Notes under the pieces: model-generated
The model's database searches: none
What the model saw: only the letters and a program-made list of their open reading frames with translations
What the model was told of the DNA's origin: nothing
Shown here: in pieces, positions 18,693 to 27,409 of the stretch
How the letters are laid out: the number at the start of each line of letters is the position of its first letter
How positions within the stretch are numbered: position 1 is the first letter of the stretch
Translations under genes and position numbers: made by a program
From: Paracidovorax anthurii
Lineage (GTDB): Bacteria > Pseudomonadota > Gammaproteobacteria > Burkholderiales > Burkholderiaceae_C
Reading direction: 5' to 3'
Assembly: GCF_003269065.1 (NCBI RefSeq)
Contig: NZ_QLTA01000005.1
Location: forward strand, 62,001 to 126,000
DNA length: 64,000 bases

Positions 18693-21572
18693 ATGAGCGA
18701 TACGACGTCCGTCTATCAAGCCTACCAAGGCAACACCTATCTCTTCGGTGGCAATGCGCCCTATGTCGAAGAGATGTACGAGAGCTATCTCGTCAACCCC
18801 GGTAGCGTGCCGGACACCTGGCGCGAATACTTCGATGCGCTGCAGCATGTGCCGGCGGTTGATGGCACGAATGCCAAGGACGTCCCCCATCAGCCCGTGA
18901 TCAATGCGTTCGCCGAGCGCGCCAAACAGGGCGGCACCCAGGTTGTGGTGGCCACCGGCGCGGATTCCGAACTCGGCCGCAAGCGCACCGCTGTCCAGCA
19001 GCTCATTTCCGCGTACCGCAACGTGGGCCAGCGCTGGGCCGACCTGGATCCCCTCAAGCGCACCGAGCGCCCCTCCATTCCTGAACTGGAACTTTCCTTC
19101 TACGGTTTCGCCGATGCCGACCAGGAAACCGTGTTCAACACCAGCAACACGTTCTTCGGCAAGGAAAGCATGCCGTTGCGCGAGTTGGTCAATGCCCTGC
19201 GCGAAACGTATTGCGGCACCATCGGTGCCGAGTACATGTATGCCTCCGAGCAGAACCAGAAGCGCTGGTGGCAGGAAAAGCTGGAGACCATCCGCAGCAA
19301 GCCCAACTTCGGCGCCGAGAAAAAGCGGCAGATCCTCGACCGCCTGACTGCCGCGGAAGGACTGGAGCGTTTCCTCCACACCAAGTACGTTGGCCAGAAG
19401 CGTTTTTCCCTTGAAGGCGGAGAGAGTTTCATCGCCGCCATGGACGAGTTGATCCAGTCGGCCGGTGCCAAGGGCGTGCAGGAAATCGTGATCGGCATGG
19501 CCCACCGCGGTCGCCTGAACGTGCTCGTGAACACCCTGGGCAAGATGCCCAAAGACCTGTTCGCCGAATTCGACCATACGGCCCCCGAAGAGCTGCCCGC
19601 TGGCGACGTGAAATACCACCAGGGCTTCAGCTCCGACGTTTCCACCCCCGGCGGCCCGGTGCACCTGTCGCTGGCCTTCAATCCCTCGCACCTCGAAATC
19701 GTGAACCCCGTGGTCGAGGGCTCGGTGCGTGCGCGCATGGATCGCCGTGGCGATCCCCACGGCAAGCAGGTGCTGCCCGTGCTGGTGCACGGCGATGCGG
19801 CCTTCGCAGGTCAGGGCGTGATCCAGGAAACCTTGGCCCTGGCGCAGACCCGTGGCTATTCCACGGGCGGCACGGTCCACATCGTCATCAACAACCAGAT
19901 CGGCTTCACGACCTCCGATCCGCGAGACAGCCGCTCCACGCTGTATTGCACGGACGTGGTCAAGATGATCGAGTCGCCCGTGCTGCATGTGAACGGCGAC
20001 GATCCCGAAGCCGTGGTTCTGGCCACCCAGCTCGCCCTTGAATTCCGCATGGAGTTCCAGAAGGACGTGGTCGTGGACATCATCTGCTATCGCAAGCTGG
20101 GTCACAACGAGCAGGATACGCCCGCGCTGACGCAGCCGCTCATGTACAAGAAGATCGGCCAGCACCCCGGGACGCGCAAGCTCTATGCCGACAAGCTCGC
20201 GACCCAGGGGCTGGGCGAATCGCTGGGCGATGACATGGCCAAGGCCTATCGTGCCGCCATGGATGCCGGCAAGCACACGGTGGACCCGGTGCTGACCAAC
20301 TTCAAGAGCAAGTACGCCGTGGACTGGAGTCCCTTCCTCGGCAAGAAGTGGACGGATTCCGCCGACACCGCCATTCCGCTCACGGAGTGGAAACGTCTGG
20401 CGGATCGCATCACCACGATCCCCGAAGGTGTCACGCCGCACCCGCTGGTCAAGAAGGTCTATGACGACCGTGCCGCCATGGGGCGCGGCGAGATCAATGT
20501 GGACTGGGGCATGGGCGAGCACATGGCGTTTGCTTCGCTGGTGGCCAGCGGCTTTCCCGTGCGCCTGTCTGGCGAGGACTGCGGGCGTGGCACGTTCACG
20601 CACCGCCACTCCGTGATCCACGACCAGAACCGCGAGAAGTGGAGCGAGGGCACCTACGTGCCGCTGCAGAACGTGAGCGACAACCAGGCACCGTTCGTCG
20701 TGATCGACTCCATCCTGTCCGAAGAGGCGGTGCTGGGTTTCGAATACGGCTATGCCTCCAACGATCCCAACACGCTCGTGATCTGGGAGGCGCAGTTCGG
20801 CGACTTCGCCAACGGTGCGCAGGTCGTGATCGACCAGTTCATCGCGTCCGGCGAGGTGAAATGGGGCCGCGTGAACGGTATCACCCTCATGCTGCCGCAC
20901 GGCTATGAAGGCCAGGGCCCCGAGCACAGCTCCGCGCGCCTCGAGCGCTTCATGCAGCTGTCGGCCGATGCAAACATGCAGGTCTGCCAGCCCACGACGG
21001 CCAGCCAGATCTTCCACCTGCTGCGCCGCCAGATGGTCCGTCACCTGCGCAAGCCGCTGGTCATCATGACGCCGAAATCGCTGCTGCGTAACAAGGATGC
21101 GACCTCGCCGCTGTCCGAATTCACGAAGGGCGGTTTCCAGACCGTGATCCCGGAGCAGAACGAGGCCATCAACAAGAAGGCCGACAAGGTCAAGCGCGTG
21201 ATCGCCTGCTCGGGCAAGGTGTACTACGACCTCGTGAAAAAGCGCGAGGAAAAGGGTGCCGACGATGTGGTCATCGTCCGTGTCGAGCAGCTCTATCCGT
21301 TCCCGCACAAGGCGTTTGCGGCCGAGCTCAAAAAGTATCCCCATGTCGCCGACATCGTGTGGTGCCAGGACGAGCCGCAGAACCAGGGCGCATGGTTCTT
21401 CGTGCAGCACTACATCCACGAAAACATGCTCGAAGGCCAGAAGCTGGGCTACTCCGGCCGTGCTGCCTCTGCATCTCCGGCCGTCGGTTACTCGCACCTG
21501 CACCAGGAGCAGCAGAAGGCGCTGGTGGACGGTGCGTTCGCCAAGCTCAAGGGCTTCGTTCTTGCCAAATGA
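18693..21572 (+). CDS. sucA: 2-oxoglutarate dehydrogenase E1 component
   Basis: A 959-residue thiamine-diphosphate enzyme that decarboxylates 2-oxoglutarate in the TCA cycle and passes the succinyl group to SucB. The N-terminal segment SYLVNPGSVPDTWREYF is the family's E2-binding region. GMAHRGRLNVLVN and the TPP/Mg region GDAAFAGQGVIQETL...IVINNQIGFTT are conserved. The start ATG at 18693 has GGAGG upstream. It is first in the sucA-sucB-lpd operon. Confidence 0.97.
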   Translation: MSDTTSVYQAYQGNTYLFGGNAPYVEEMYESYLVNPGSVPDTWREYFDALQHVPAVDGTNAKDVPHQPVINAFAERAKQGGTQVVVATGADSELGRKRTAVQQLISAYRNVGQRWADLDPLKRTERPSIPELELSFYGFADADQETVFNTSNTFFGKESMPLRELVNALRETYCGTIGAEYMYASEQNQKRWWQEKLETIRSKPNFGAEKKRQILDRLTAAEGLERFLHTKYVGQKRFSLEGGESFIAAMDELIQSAGAKGVQEIVIGMAHRGRLNVLVNTLGKMPKDLFAEFDHTAPEELPAGDVKYHQGFSSDVSTPGGPVHLSLAFNPSHLEIVNPVVEGSVRARMDRRGDPHGKQVLPVLVHGDAAFAGQGVIQETLALAQTRGYSTGGTVHIVINNQIGFTTSDPRDSRSTLYCTDVVKMIESPVLHVNGDDPEAVVLATQLALEFRMEFQKDVVVDIICYRKLGHNEQDTPALTQPLMYKKIGQHPGTRKLYADKLATQGLGESLGDDMAKAYRAAMDAGKHTVDPVLTNFKSKYAVDWSPFLGKKWTDSADTAIPLTEWKRLADRITTIPEGVTPHPLVKKVYDDRAAMGRGEINVDWGMGEHMAFASLVASGFPVRLSGEDCGRGTFTHRHSVIHDQNREKWSEGTYVPLQNVSDNQAPFVVIDSILSEEAVLGFEYGYASNDPNTLVIWEAQFGDFANGAQVVIDQFIASGEVKWGRVNGITLMLPHGYEGQGPEHSSARLERFMQLSADANMQVCQPTTASQIFHLLRRQMVRHLRKPLVIMTPKSLLRNKDATSPLSEFTKGGFQTVIPEQNEAINKKADKVKRVIACSGKVYYDLVKKREEKGADDVVIVRVEQLYPFPHKAFAAELKKYPHVADIVWCQDEPQNQGAWFFVQHYIHENMLEGQKLGYSGRAASASPAVGYSHLHQEQQKALVDGAFAKLKGFVLAK

Positions 21573-21637
21573 GTGCGTGAAGACACAGGCCCACGAACCG
21601 CAATCCACAGCGAAAAATAAGTTCTGAAAGAATCCTC

Positions 21638-22900
21638 ATGGCTATCGTAGAAGTCAAAGTCCCTCAACTGTCCGAATCCGTGGCCGAAGCCACGATGCTC
21701 TCCTGGAAGAAAAAGGCCGGTGAGGCTATCGCCATCGATGAAATCCTGATCGAGATCGAAACCGACAAGGTGGTTCTGGAAGTGCCTGCGCCGGCTGCCG
21801 GCGTGCTGGCCGAGATCGTCCAGGGCGACGGTGCCACGGTCGTGGCCGATCAGGTCATCGCCAGGATCGACACCGAGGCAGTCGCCGGAGTCGCGGCCCC
21901 CGCGCCGGCGGCAGCACCTGCCGCCGCTCCGGCGAGTGCGCCTGCTCCCGCCGCGGCTGGCGGTACGAAGGGCGACGTGGCAATGCCCGCCGCTGCCAAG
22001 CTGCTGGCCGACAACAACCTGTCCGTGTCCGCCGTGGCCGGCACCGGCAAGGATGGCCGTGTGACCAAGGGCGATGTGCTGGCCGCTGTGGCCGGCGGCG
22101 CTGCTGCCAAGCCAGCTGCGGCACCGAGCGCAATCCCCACGGGGGTACCGAGCAAGGCGCTGCCCCAGGTAGCCTCTCCCGCCGCTCCGAAGCTGGGCGA
22201 CCGGCCCGAGCAACGCGTGCCCATGAGCCGCCTGCGCGCCCGCATTGCCGAGCGTCTGCTGCAATCCCAGTCCACCAATGCCATCCTGACCACGTTCAAT
22301 GAAGTGAACATGGCCCCGGTGATGGATCTGCGCAAGAAGTTCCAGGACAGCTTCACCAAGGAGCATGGCACCAAGCTGGGCTTCATGAGCTTCTTCGTGA
22401 AGGCGGCAGTGCATGCCCTCAAGAAGTTCCCCGTGCTGAACGCGTCGGTGGACGGCAATGACATCGTCTATCACGGCTATTTCGACATCGGTATTGCCGT
22501 GGGCTCGCCCCGTGGCCTCGTCGTGCCGATCCTGCGCAATGCCGACCAGATGAGCTTTGCCGACATCGAGAAGAAGATCGCCGAGTTCGGCAAGAAGGCC
22601 CAGGAAGGCAAGCTCGGCATCGAAGAGATGACCGGCGGAACGTTCTCGATTTCCAATGGCGGCACGTTCGGTTCGATGCTGTCCACGCCGATCATCAACC
22701 CGCCTCAATCGGCCATCCTGGGCGTGCACGCCACCAAGGACCGTGCTGTGGTCGAGAACGGCCAAGTCGTCGTGCGTCCGATGAACTACCTGGCCATGTC
22801 CTACGACCACCGCATCATCGACGGCCGTGAGGCTGTGCTGGGCCTAGTCGCGATGAAGGATGCCCTGGAAGATCCGGCCCGTCTGCTGTTCGACATCTGA
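21638..22900 (+). CDS. sucB: Dihydrolipoyllysine succinyltransferase (E2)
   Basis: A 420-residue E2 core of the 2-oxoglutarate dehydrogenase complex. One lipoyl domain carries the modified lysine K44 in [11 protein letters not shown]. An Ala/Pro linker follows, then the peripheral E1/E3-binding domain (about residues 113-152, [14 protein letters not shown]...), another Ala/Pro linker and the catalytic domain. The catalytic domain contains H391 and D395 in SYDHRIIDG. It lies 65 bases after sucA. Confidence 0.97.
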   Translation: MAIVEVKVPQLSESVAEATMLSWKKKAGEAIAIDEILIEIETDKVVLEVPAPAAGVLAEIVQGDGATVVADQVIARIDTEAVAGVAAPAPAAAPAAAPASAPAPAAAGGTKGDVAMPAAAKLLADNNLSVSAVAGTGKDGRVTKGDVLAAVAGGAAAKPAAAPSAIPTGVPSKALPQVASPAAPKLGDRPEQRVPMSRLRARIAERLLQSQSTNAILTTFNEVNMAPVMDLRKKFQDSFTKEHGTKLGFMSFFVKAAVHALKKFPVLNASVDGNDIVYHGYFDIGIAVGSPRGLVVPILRNADQMSFADIEKKIAEFGKKAQEGKLGIEEMTGGTFSISNGGTFGSMLSTPIINPPQSAILGVHATKDRAVVENGQVVVRPMNYLAMSYDHRIIDGREAVLGLVAMKDALEDPARLLFDI

Positions 22901-22912
22901 CCTTTCATCGAC

Positions 22913-22966
22913 AAACCCGCCCGCGTGGTCGGCCGCTGGCCGTGGCCCGCCGGTGGGTTTTTTCTT
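22913..22966 (+). terminator. Terminator-like hairpin between sucB and lpd
   Basis: AAACCC pairs with GGGTTT across a loop that itself holds CGGCC-GCT-GGCCG, followed by T residues and TTCTTC. It may reduce read-through into lpd, which also supplies other complexes. The pairing is imperfect, so termination strength is uncertain. Confidence 0.45.
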
Positions 22967-22993
22967 CAACCGATTCAGCAAGATTGAACTGAA

Positions 22994-24421
22994 ATGAGCA
23001 AGCAATTCGACGTGATCGTCATCGGCGGTGGCCCCGGCGGCTATATCGCAGCCATCCGTGCGGCGCAACTGGGCTTCAACGTGGCCTGCATCGACGAGTG
23101 GAAGAATGAGAAGGGCGGTCCCGCTCCCGGTGGCACCTGTACCAACGTGGGCTGCATTCCCTCCAAGGCCCTGCTGCAGTCGTCCGAGCATTACGAGCAT
23201 GCCAACAAGCACTTTGCCGAGCACGGCATCACCGCGAGCGACGTCAAGATCGATGTTGCCAAGATGATCGGCCGCAAGGACGCTGTGGTGAAGCAGAACA
23301 ACGACGGCATCCTGTATCTCTTCAAGAAGAACAAGGTCACGTTCTTCCACGGACGCGGCTCCTTCGTGAAGGCGGCCGAGGGCGGCTACGAGATCCAGGT
23401 GGCTGGCGCTGCGCAGGAAACGCTCGTGGGCAAGCAGATCATCCTGGCGACGGGGTCCAACCCCCGTGCTCTGCCGGGCGTCCCGTTCGATGAGGAGAAG
23501 GTGCTGTCCAACGATGGCGCACTGCGCATCGGTGCCACGCCAAAGAAGCTGGGTCTCATCGGCGCCGGCGTGATCGGTCTGGAAATGGGTTCCGTGTGGC
23601 GCCGCCTGGGTGCCGACGTGACGGTGCTCGAAGGGTTGCCTGCATTCCTCGGCGCGGTGGACGAGCAGATCGCCAAGGAAGCCAAGAAGGCTTTCGACAA
23701 GCAAGGCCTGAAGATCGAACTGGGCGTGAAGATCGGCGAGATCAAGACGGACGGTGACGGCGTCACCGTGGCCTACGCCAATGCGAAGGGCGAGGCGCAG
23801 GAGCTGGTGGTGGACAAGCTCATCGTCTCCATCGGCCGAGTGCCCAATACCATCGGCCTGAATCCGGAAGCCGTGGGCCTGCAGCTGGACGAGCGCGGCG
23901 CCATCGTGGTCGATGCCGACTGCAAGACCAATCTGCCGGGCGTATGGGCCGTGGGTGACGTGGTGCGCGGCCCGATGCTGGCACACAAGGCCGAGGAAGA
24001 GGGCGTGGCCGTGGCCGAGCGGATTGCCGGTCAGCACGGCCATGTGAATTTCAACACCATCCCGTGGGTGATCTACACCAGCCCCGAGATCGCGTGGGTG
24101 GGGCGCACGGAGCAGCAACTCAAGGCCGATGGCGTGCAATACAAGGCCGGCACGTTCCCGTTCCTGGCCAATGGTCGCGCGCGCGCGTTGGGTGACACGA
24201 CGGGCATGGTCAAATTCCTGGCCGACGCCGCCACGGATGAGATCCTGGGCGTGCACATCGTCGGCCCGATGGCCAGCGAATTGATCTCGGAGGCCGTGGT
24301 GGCAATGGAGTTCAAGGCGAGTGCCGAGGACATCGCGCGCATCTGCCACGCGCACCCGTCGCTCTCCGAAGCCACGAAGGAAGCTGCGCTGGCCGTCGAC
24401 AAGCGCACGCTCAATTTCTGA
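22994..24421 (+). CDS. lpd: Dihydrolipoyl dehydrogenase (E3)
   Basis: A 475-residue flavoprotein that reoxidises the lipoyl groups of SucB and passes electrons to NAD+. FAD motif [10 protein letters not shown] is at residues 11-20, the redox disulfide is C49/C54 in [13 protein letters not shown], the NAD motif is [17 protein letters not shown], and the C-terminal catalytic base is the His of [10 protein letters not shown]. The [12 protein letters not shown] insert before the disulfide is the beta-proteobacterial/mitochondrial-like form. Start ATG 22994. Confidence 0.97.
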   Translation: MSKQFDVIVIGGGPGGYIAAIRAAQLGFNVACIDEWKNEKGGPAPGGTCTNVGCIPSKALLQSSEHYEHANKHFAEHGITASDVKIDVAKMIGRKDAVVKQNNDGILYLFKKNKVTFFHGRGSFVKAAEGGYEIQVAGAAQETLVGKQIILATGSNPRALPGVPFDEEKVLSNDGALRIGATPKKLGLIGAGVIGLEMGSVWRRLGADVTVLEGLPAFLGAVDEQIAKEAKKAFDKQGLKIELGVKIGEIKTDGDGVTVAYANAKGEAQELVVDKLIVSIGRVPNTIGLNPEAVGLQLDERGAIVVDADCKTNLPGVWAVGDVVRGPMLAHKAEEEGVAVAERIAGQHGHVNFNTIPWVIYTSPEIAWVGRTEQQLKADGVQYKAGTFPFLANGRARALGDTTGMVKFLADAATDEILGVHIVGPMASELISEAVVAMEFKASAEDIARICHAHPSLSEATKEAALAVDKRTLNF

Positions 24422-24438
24422 TGGTGTGAGTTGACGTG

Positions 24439-24481
24439 GCTGCCAGCGCATGAAATCACTGCGCTGGCAGCTGTTCTTTTT
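24439..24481 (+). terminator. Terminator after lpd
   Basis: Perfect 12-base arms GCTGCCAGCGCA / TGCGCTGGCAGC around a nine-base loop, then TGTTCTTTTT. Confidence 0.92.
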
Positions 24482-24501
24482 GTAGTCATGGAGAGTTGTT
24501 C

Positions 24502-25599
24502 GTGAATGTGAGGCAGGCGTATGAGGCCGAGCTGGTCGCCAAGGGTTTCCGCAGCGACCCGGCACAGCTGAGAGCGGTCGAGGCGCTGCAGCGCTGTGCG
24601 GACGACTGGGCTATGTACAAGGAGAAACGGTCCAACGCGCTCAAGAAGCTGATCAACCGACCGGAAGTACCGCGCGGCGTATACATGTATGGCGGGGTCG
24701 GGCGTGGCAAGAGCTTCCTGATGGATTGCTTCTTCAATGCGGTTCCCATTCGCCGCAAGGTGCGCCTGCATTTCCACGAGTTCATGCGGGAAGTGCATCG
24801 GGAATTGGCGGCTCTCCAGGGAACGGTGAACCCGCTCGACGTGCTGGGCGAGAAGATCGCAAAACGCTACAAGCTCATCTGCTTCGATGAGTTCCATGTG
24901 GCCGACATCACCGATGCGATGATCCTGCACCGGCTGCTGGCGGCCTTGTTCGACAATGGCGTGGGCTTCGTCACGACCTCCAACTTCGAACCCGACGGGC
25001 TTTATCCCGGGGGGTTGCACCGGGATCGCATCCTTCCGGCGATCGAGCTGCTGAAGCAGAAGCTCGAGGTGGTGAACGTGGACAACGGAACGGATTACCG
25101 CCGCCGCACGCTGGAGCAGGTCAAGCTGTACCACTGCCCCCTGGGGCCCCAGGCCGAGGCGGAGATGGAGGCTGCCTTCAATCAATTGGCGGAAGTTCGC
25201 GACGAAGAGCCCGTGCTACGCATCGAGGCGCGCGAGATCCGTGTGCGCCGCAAGGCTGGCGGCGTGGTGTGGTTCGGTTTCGATGAGCTTTGCGCGGGGC
25301 CGCGCTCGCAGAACGACTATCTGGAGATCGCGTCGCAATTCCATACCGTGCTGCTCTCGAATGTTCCCTACATGCCGGTCGCCATGGCGTCTCCCGCCCG
25401 GCGTTTTACCTGGCTGGTGGACGTGCTCTACGATCGTCGCGTCAAGCTCATCCTGTCGGCGGCAGTGCCCCCTGAGGAGCTTTATACCGAGGGGCCCTTG
25501 GCGCATGAGTTTCCGCGCACCGTGTCGCGACTCAGCGAGATGCAGTCCAGGGAGTTCCTGGCTTTGGAGCGACGGGTGGTCGATACGGGGCTTACCTGA
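24502..25599 (+). CDS. zapE: Cell division protein ZapE / AFG1-like ATPase
   Basis: A 365-residue AFG1/LACE1-family P-loop ATPase. Walker A GGVGRGKS is at residues 64-71, Walker B is LICFDEFHVAD, and further conserved blocks are TSNFEPDGLYPGGLHRDRILPAI and RRFTWLVDVLYDRRVKL. In E. coli ZapE acts at the Z-ring under stress; the mitochondrial relatives work in protein quality control. GTG at 24502 is chosen because GGAGAG lies six bases upstream; the in-frame TTG at 24496 directly abuts that site and is unlikely. It sits behind the lpd terminator, and its stop is close to the next gene. Confidence 0.9.
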   Translation: MNVRQAYEAELVAKGFRSDPAQLRAVEALQRCADDWAMYKEKRSNALKKLINRPEVPRGVYMYGGVGRGKSFLMDCFFNAVPIRRKVRLHFHEFMREVHRELAALQGTVNPLDVLGEKIAKRYKLICFDEFHVADITDAMILHRLLAALFDNGVGFVTTSNFEPDGLYPGGLHRDRILPAIELLKQKLEVVNVDNGTDYRRRTLEQVKLYHCPLGPQAEAEMEAAFNQLAEVRDEEPVLRIEAREIRVRRKAGGVVWFGFDELCAGPRSQNDYLEIASQFHTVLLSNVPYMPVAMASPARRFTWLVDVLYDRRVKLILSAAVPPEELYTEGPLAHEFPRTVSRLSEMQSREFLALERRVVDTGLT

Positions 25600-25634
25600 T
25601 GCTGCGCACAGGCTGCGCGATGAGAGGATTTCGC

Positions 25635-26354
25635 ATGCAACTTTTGCCCGATTGCCGTGCCATGGCTGCCTTTCTGGCTGCATGCTGCTTCTTGCTTGGC
25701 ATCGCCCAGGCTCAGCCGATGGTTGATGAAGGAGCTGCCAAGAGTGCCTTGGAGGCGGCCCAGGCAGAACGGCGTATCGAGCGTGAGCGCATCCAGAAAG
25801 AGCGCCGTGCCCTTGAGGGGCGCAAAGTCAAGGAAGAGGCCGTCTGCTATCAGCACTTTGCCGTCGAGGATTGCCTCCGCGGTGTGCGTGCCCAGGTTCG
25901 CGATGGCGAAGATGCGTTGCGCAAGCGCGAGGTGGCCTTGAACGACGCTGAACGGCGTGAGAGAGCTGCCCTCCGTAACCAGTCCATTGAACAGAAGCAG
26001 CGCGAGCAGCGTCAAAGGATCGAAAGCGGCGAGCGCCCGGCCCCCATGCATGGGGCATCTCGTCCTGCGGATGCCCTGGAGCGAAGCCGTGCCGAACGTG
26101 AGGATGCGGCCCGGTCCCGTGCAAACCACCAGCGTTCCCACGAGCAGGCCCACAGGGCGACCCAGGCGGAGCGTGCCGCAGCGCAGCCAGCGCGCTCCGC
26201 TGAGGCGCGGGAGCGCTACGAAGCCAAACAGAAGGCTGCCCAGGAGCGCCGGGAAAAGCGCGAGCGGGCGCAGGCGGAATCCGCGGCGGCGGGGCGTGCG
26301 CCGGCAGCCCCCTTGCCTCCACCGCCCAAGGCAACTGCGTCCGCGACCCCATAG
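25635..26354 (+). CDS. Periplasmic coiled-coil protein of unknown function
   Basis: A 239-residue protein with a signal peptide (residues 1-26, ending GIAQA) and a long, very polar coiled coil rich in Arg, Glu, Ala and Gln, ending in Pro/Ala. Near residue 70 it has CYQHFAVEDCL, two cysteines in a hydrophobic patch that interrupts the helix and could form a disulfide. I recall similar proteins after zapE in other Burkholderiales but know no function. AGAGGA sits before the ATG at 25635; in-frame ATGs at 25599 and 25620 are possible but would put charged residues ahead of the signal peptide. It overlaps or abuts zapE, so it is probably cotranscribed. Confidence 0.7.
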   Translation: MQLLPDCRAMAAFLAACCFLLGIAQAQPMVDEGAAKSALEAAQAERRIERERIQKERRALEGRKVKEEAVCYQHFAVEDCLRGVRAQVRDGEDALRKREVALNDAERRERAALRNQSIEQKQREQRQRIESGERPAPMHGASRPADALERSRAEREDAARSRANHQRSHEQAHRATQAERAAAQPARSAEARERYEAKQKAAQERREKRERAQAESAAAGRAPAAPLPPPPKATASATP

Positions 26355-26408
26355 CAAAGTTCAGGCCGCCTGACCGGATGGTGAAATCAATCCCATCCGG
26401 AGACACGG

Positions 26409-27200
26409 TCATGTCTGCTTGATCCGCGGGAGCTTCTTTTCCTCGGCCAGTGCTTCGATCTTGACGATGGCAAGGGAGAGGTTGTCGCCGCCTCCCCGCG
26501 CCCGCGCGCGGGCTTTCTCGATCAGGAACTCTGTGGCTTCCCGAGGGGTCAGCGAATCCACGACTGAACCCAGCTCGGTGGGAGAGAAGTAATGCCACAC
26601 GCCGTCACTGCAGGCCAGCAGGATGTCGCCCGGTACCAACTGGGGGATGGTGTGAACCGTCACTGGGGGATCGCTCTCGGTTCCCAGGCAGCCCACGAGG
26701 ATGTTCGAGTGAGGGTGGGTGTTGGCTTCTGCCTCGGTGATCTCGCCACGATCCACCAGTGCCTGGACGTAGGAATGGTCGCTGGTACGGCAGACAAGGC
26801 GCGCACCCTTGAAATGGTAGATGCGTGAATCGCCGGCGTGCGCCCAATGGCAATCGCCTTTGGGGTTGATGAGAAACGCTGCCACTGTGCTGTGGGGCTC
26901 CTGCTCTGCCGAGATGGCGGTGAGCCGGATGACGATGTGTGCTTCTTCCACCATGTGCTTGAGCATGGCGGCAGGGTCGTCGCTGTCGGGTGAGTAACGC
27001 TCGAAGAGCTGCCGGGCCGTCATCATGACCTGGTCCGAGGCTTTGCGTCCTCCGCTGCGCCCCCCCATGCCATCCGCCACCACGCCGAGCACGCAACCGT
27101 TGTGGCGAGGGTGGGCAATCAGTGCCACCTGGTCTTGCTGGTACTCGCGATCGCCCTTGTGGATGCCGGTCGACGCGGTGAGGCGAAACGGTTTGGTCAT
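26409..27200 (-). CDS. PP2C-family serine/threonine protein phosphatase
   Basis: A 263-residue metal-dependent phosphatase. The metal-binding motifs GDREYQQDQ (near residue 16), VVADGMGGRSGG (about 40-51), WAHAGDSRIYHF and CSDGVWHYF are in order; the acidic residues that hold the two Mg/Mn ions are present. It is a stand-alone catalytic domain without membrane helices. No Ser/Thr kinase gene is adjacent, so its partner is unknown. It is divergent from the helicase gene. Confidence 0.9.
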   Translation of the reverse strand: MTKPFRLTASTGIHKGDREYQQDQVALIAHPRHNGCVLGVVADGMGGRSGGRKASDQVMMTARQLFERYSPDSDDPAAMLKHMVEEAHIVIRLTAISAEQEPHSTVAAFLINPKGDCHWAHAGDSRIYHFKGARLVCRTSDHSYVQALVDRGEITEAEANTHPHSNILVGCLGTESDPPVTVHTIPQLVPGDILLACSDGVWHYFSPTELGSVVDSLTPREATEFLIEKARARARGGGDNLSLAIVKIEALAEEKKLPRIKQT

Positions 27201-27409
27201 GGTGGCAGTATGAGGGCGGGTGGAGGCCTGTGGCGGCCATGGGCAGGCTTGAAACCGTATTATCGAGCGGCGTCGTGCTTTTTCGCCAAGCTATCGCCTG
27301 TTCGTGCTCTCTGCCCGTCTCCCATGTCCGATTACTTCTTTGTCCGGCGCCGCGTGCCTTCCCGCTTGCCTCCAGGGTGTCTTGGCCTGCCATGGACCGA
27401 AGGCCGGGA

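Noticed and set aside
18645-21608. 987-residue open frame opposite sucA
   Set aside because: Antisense shadow of sucA; low-complexity composition and no recognisable domain.
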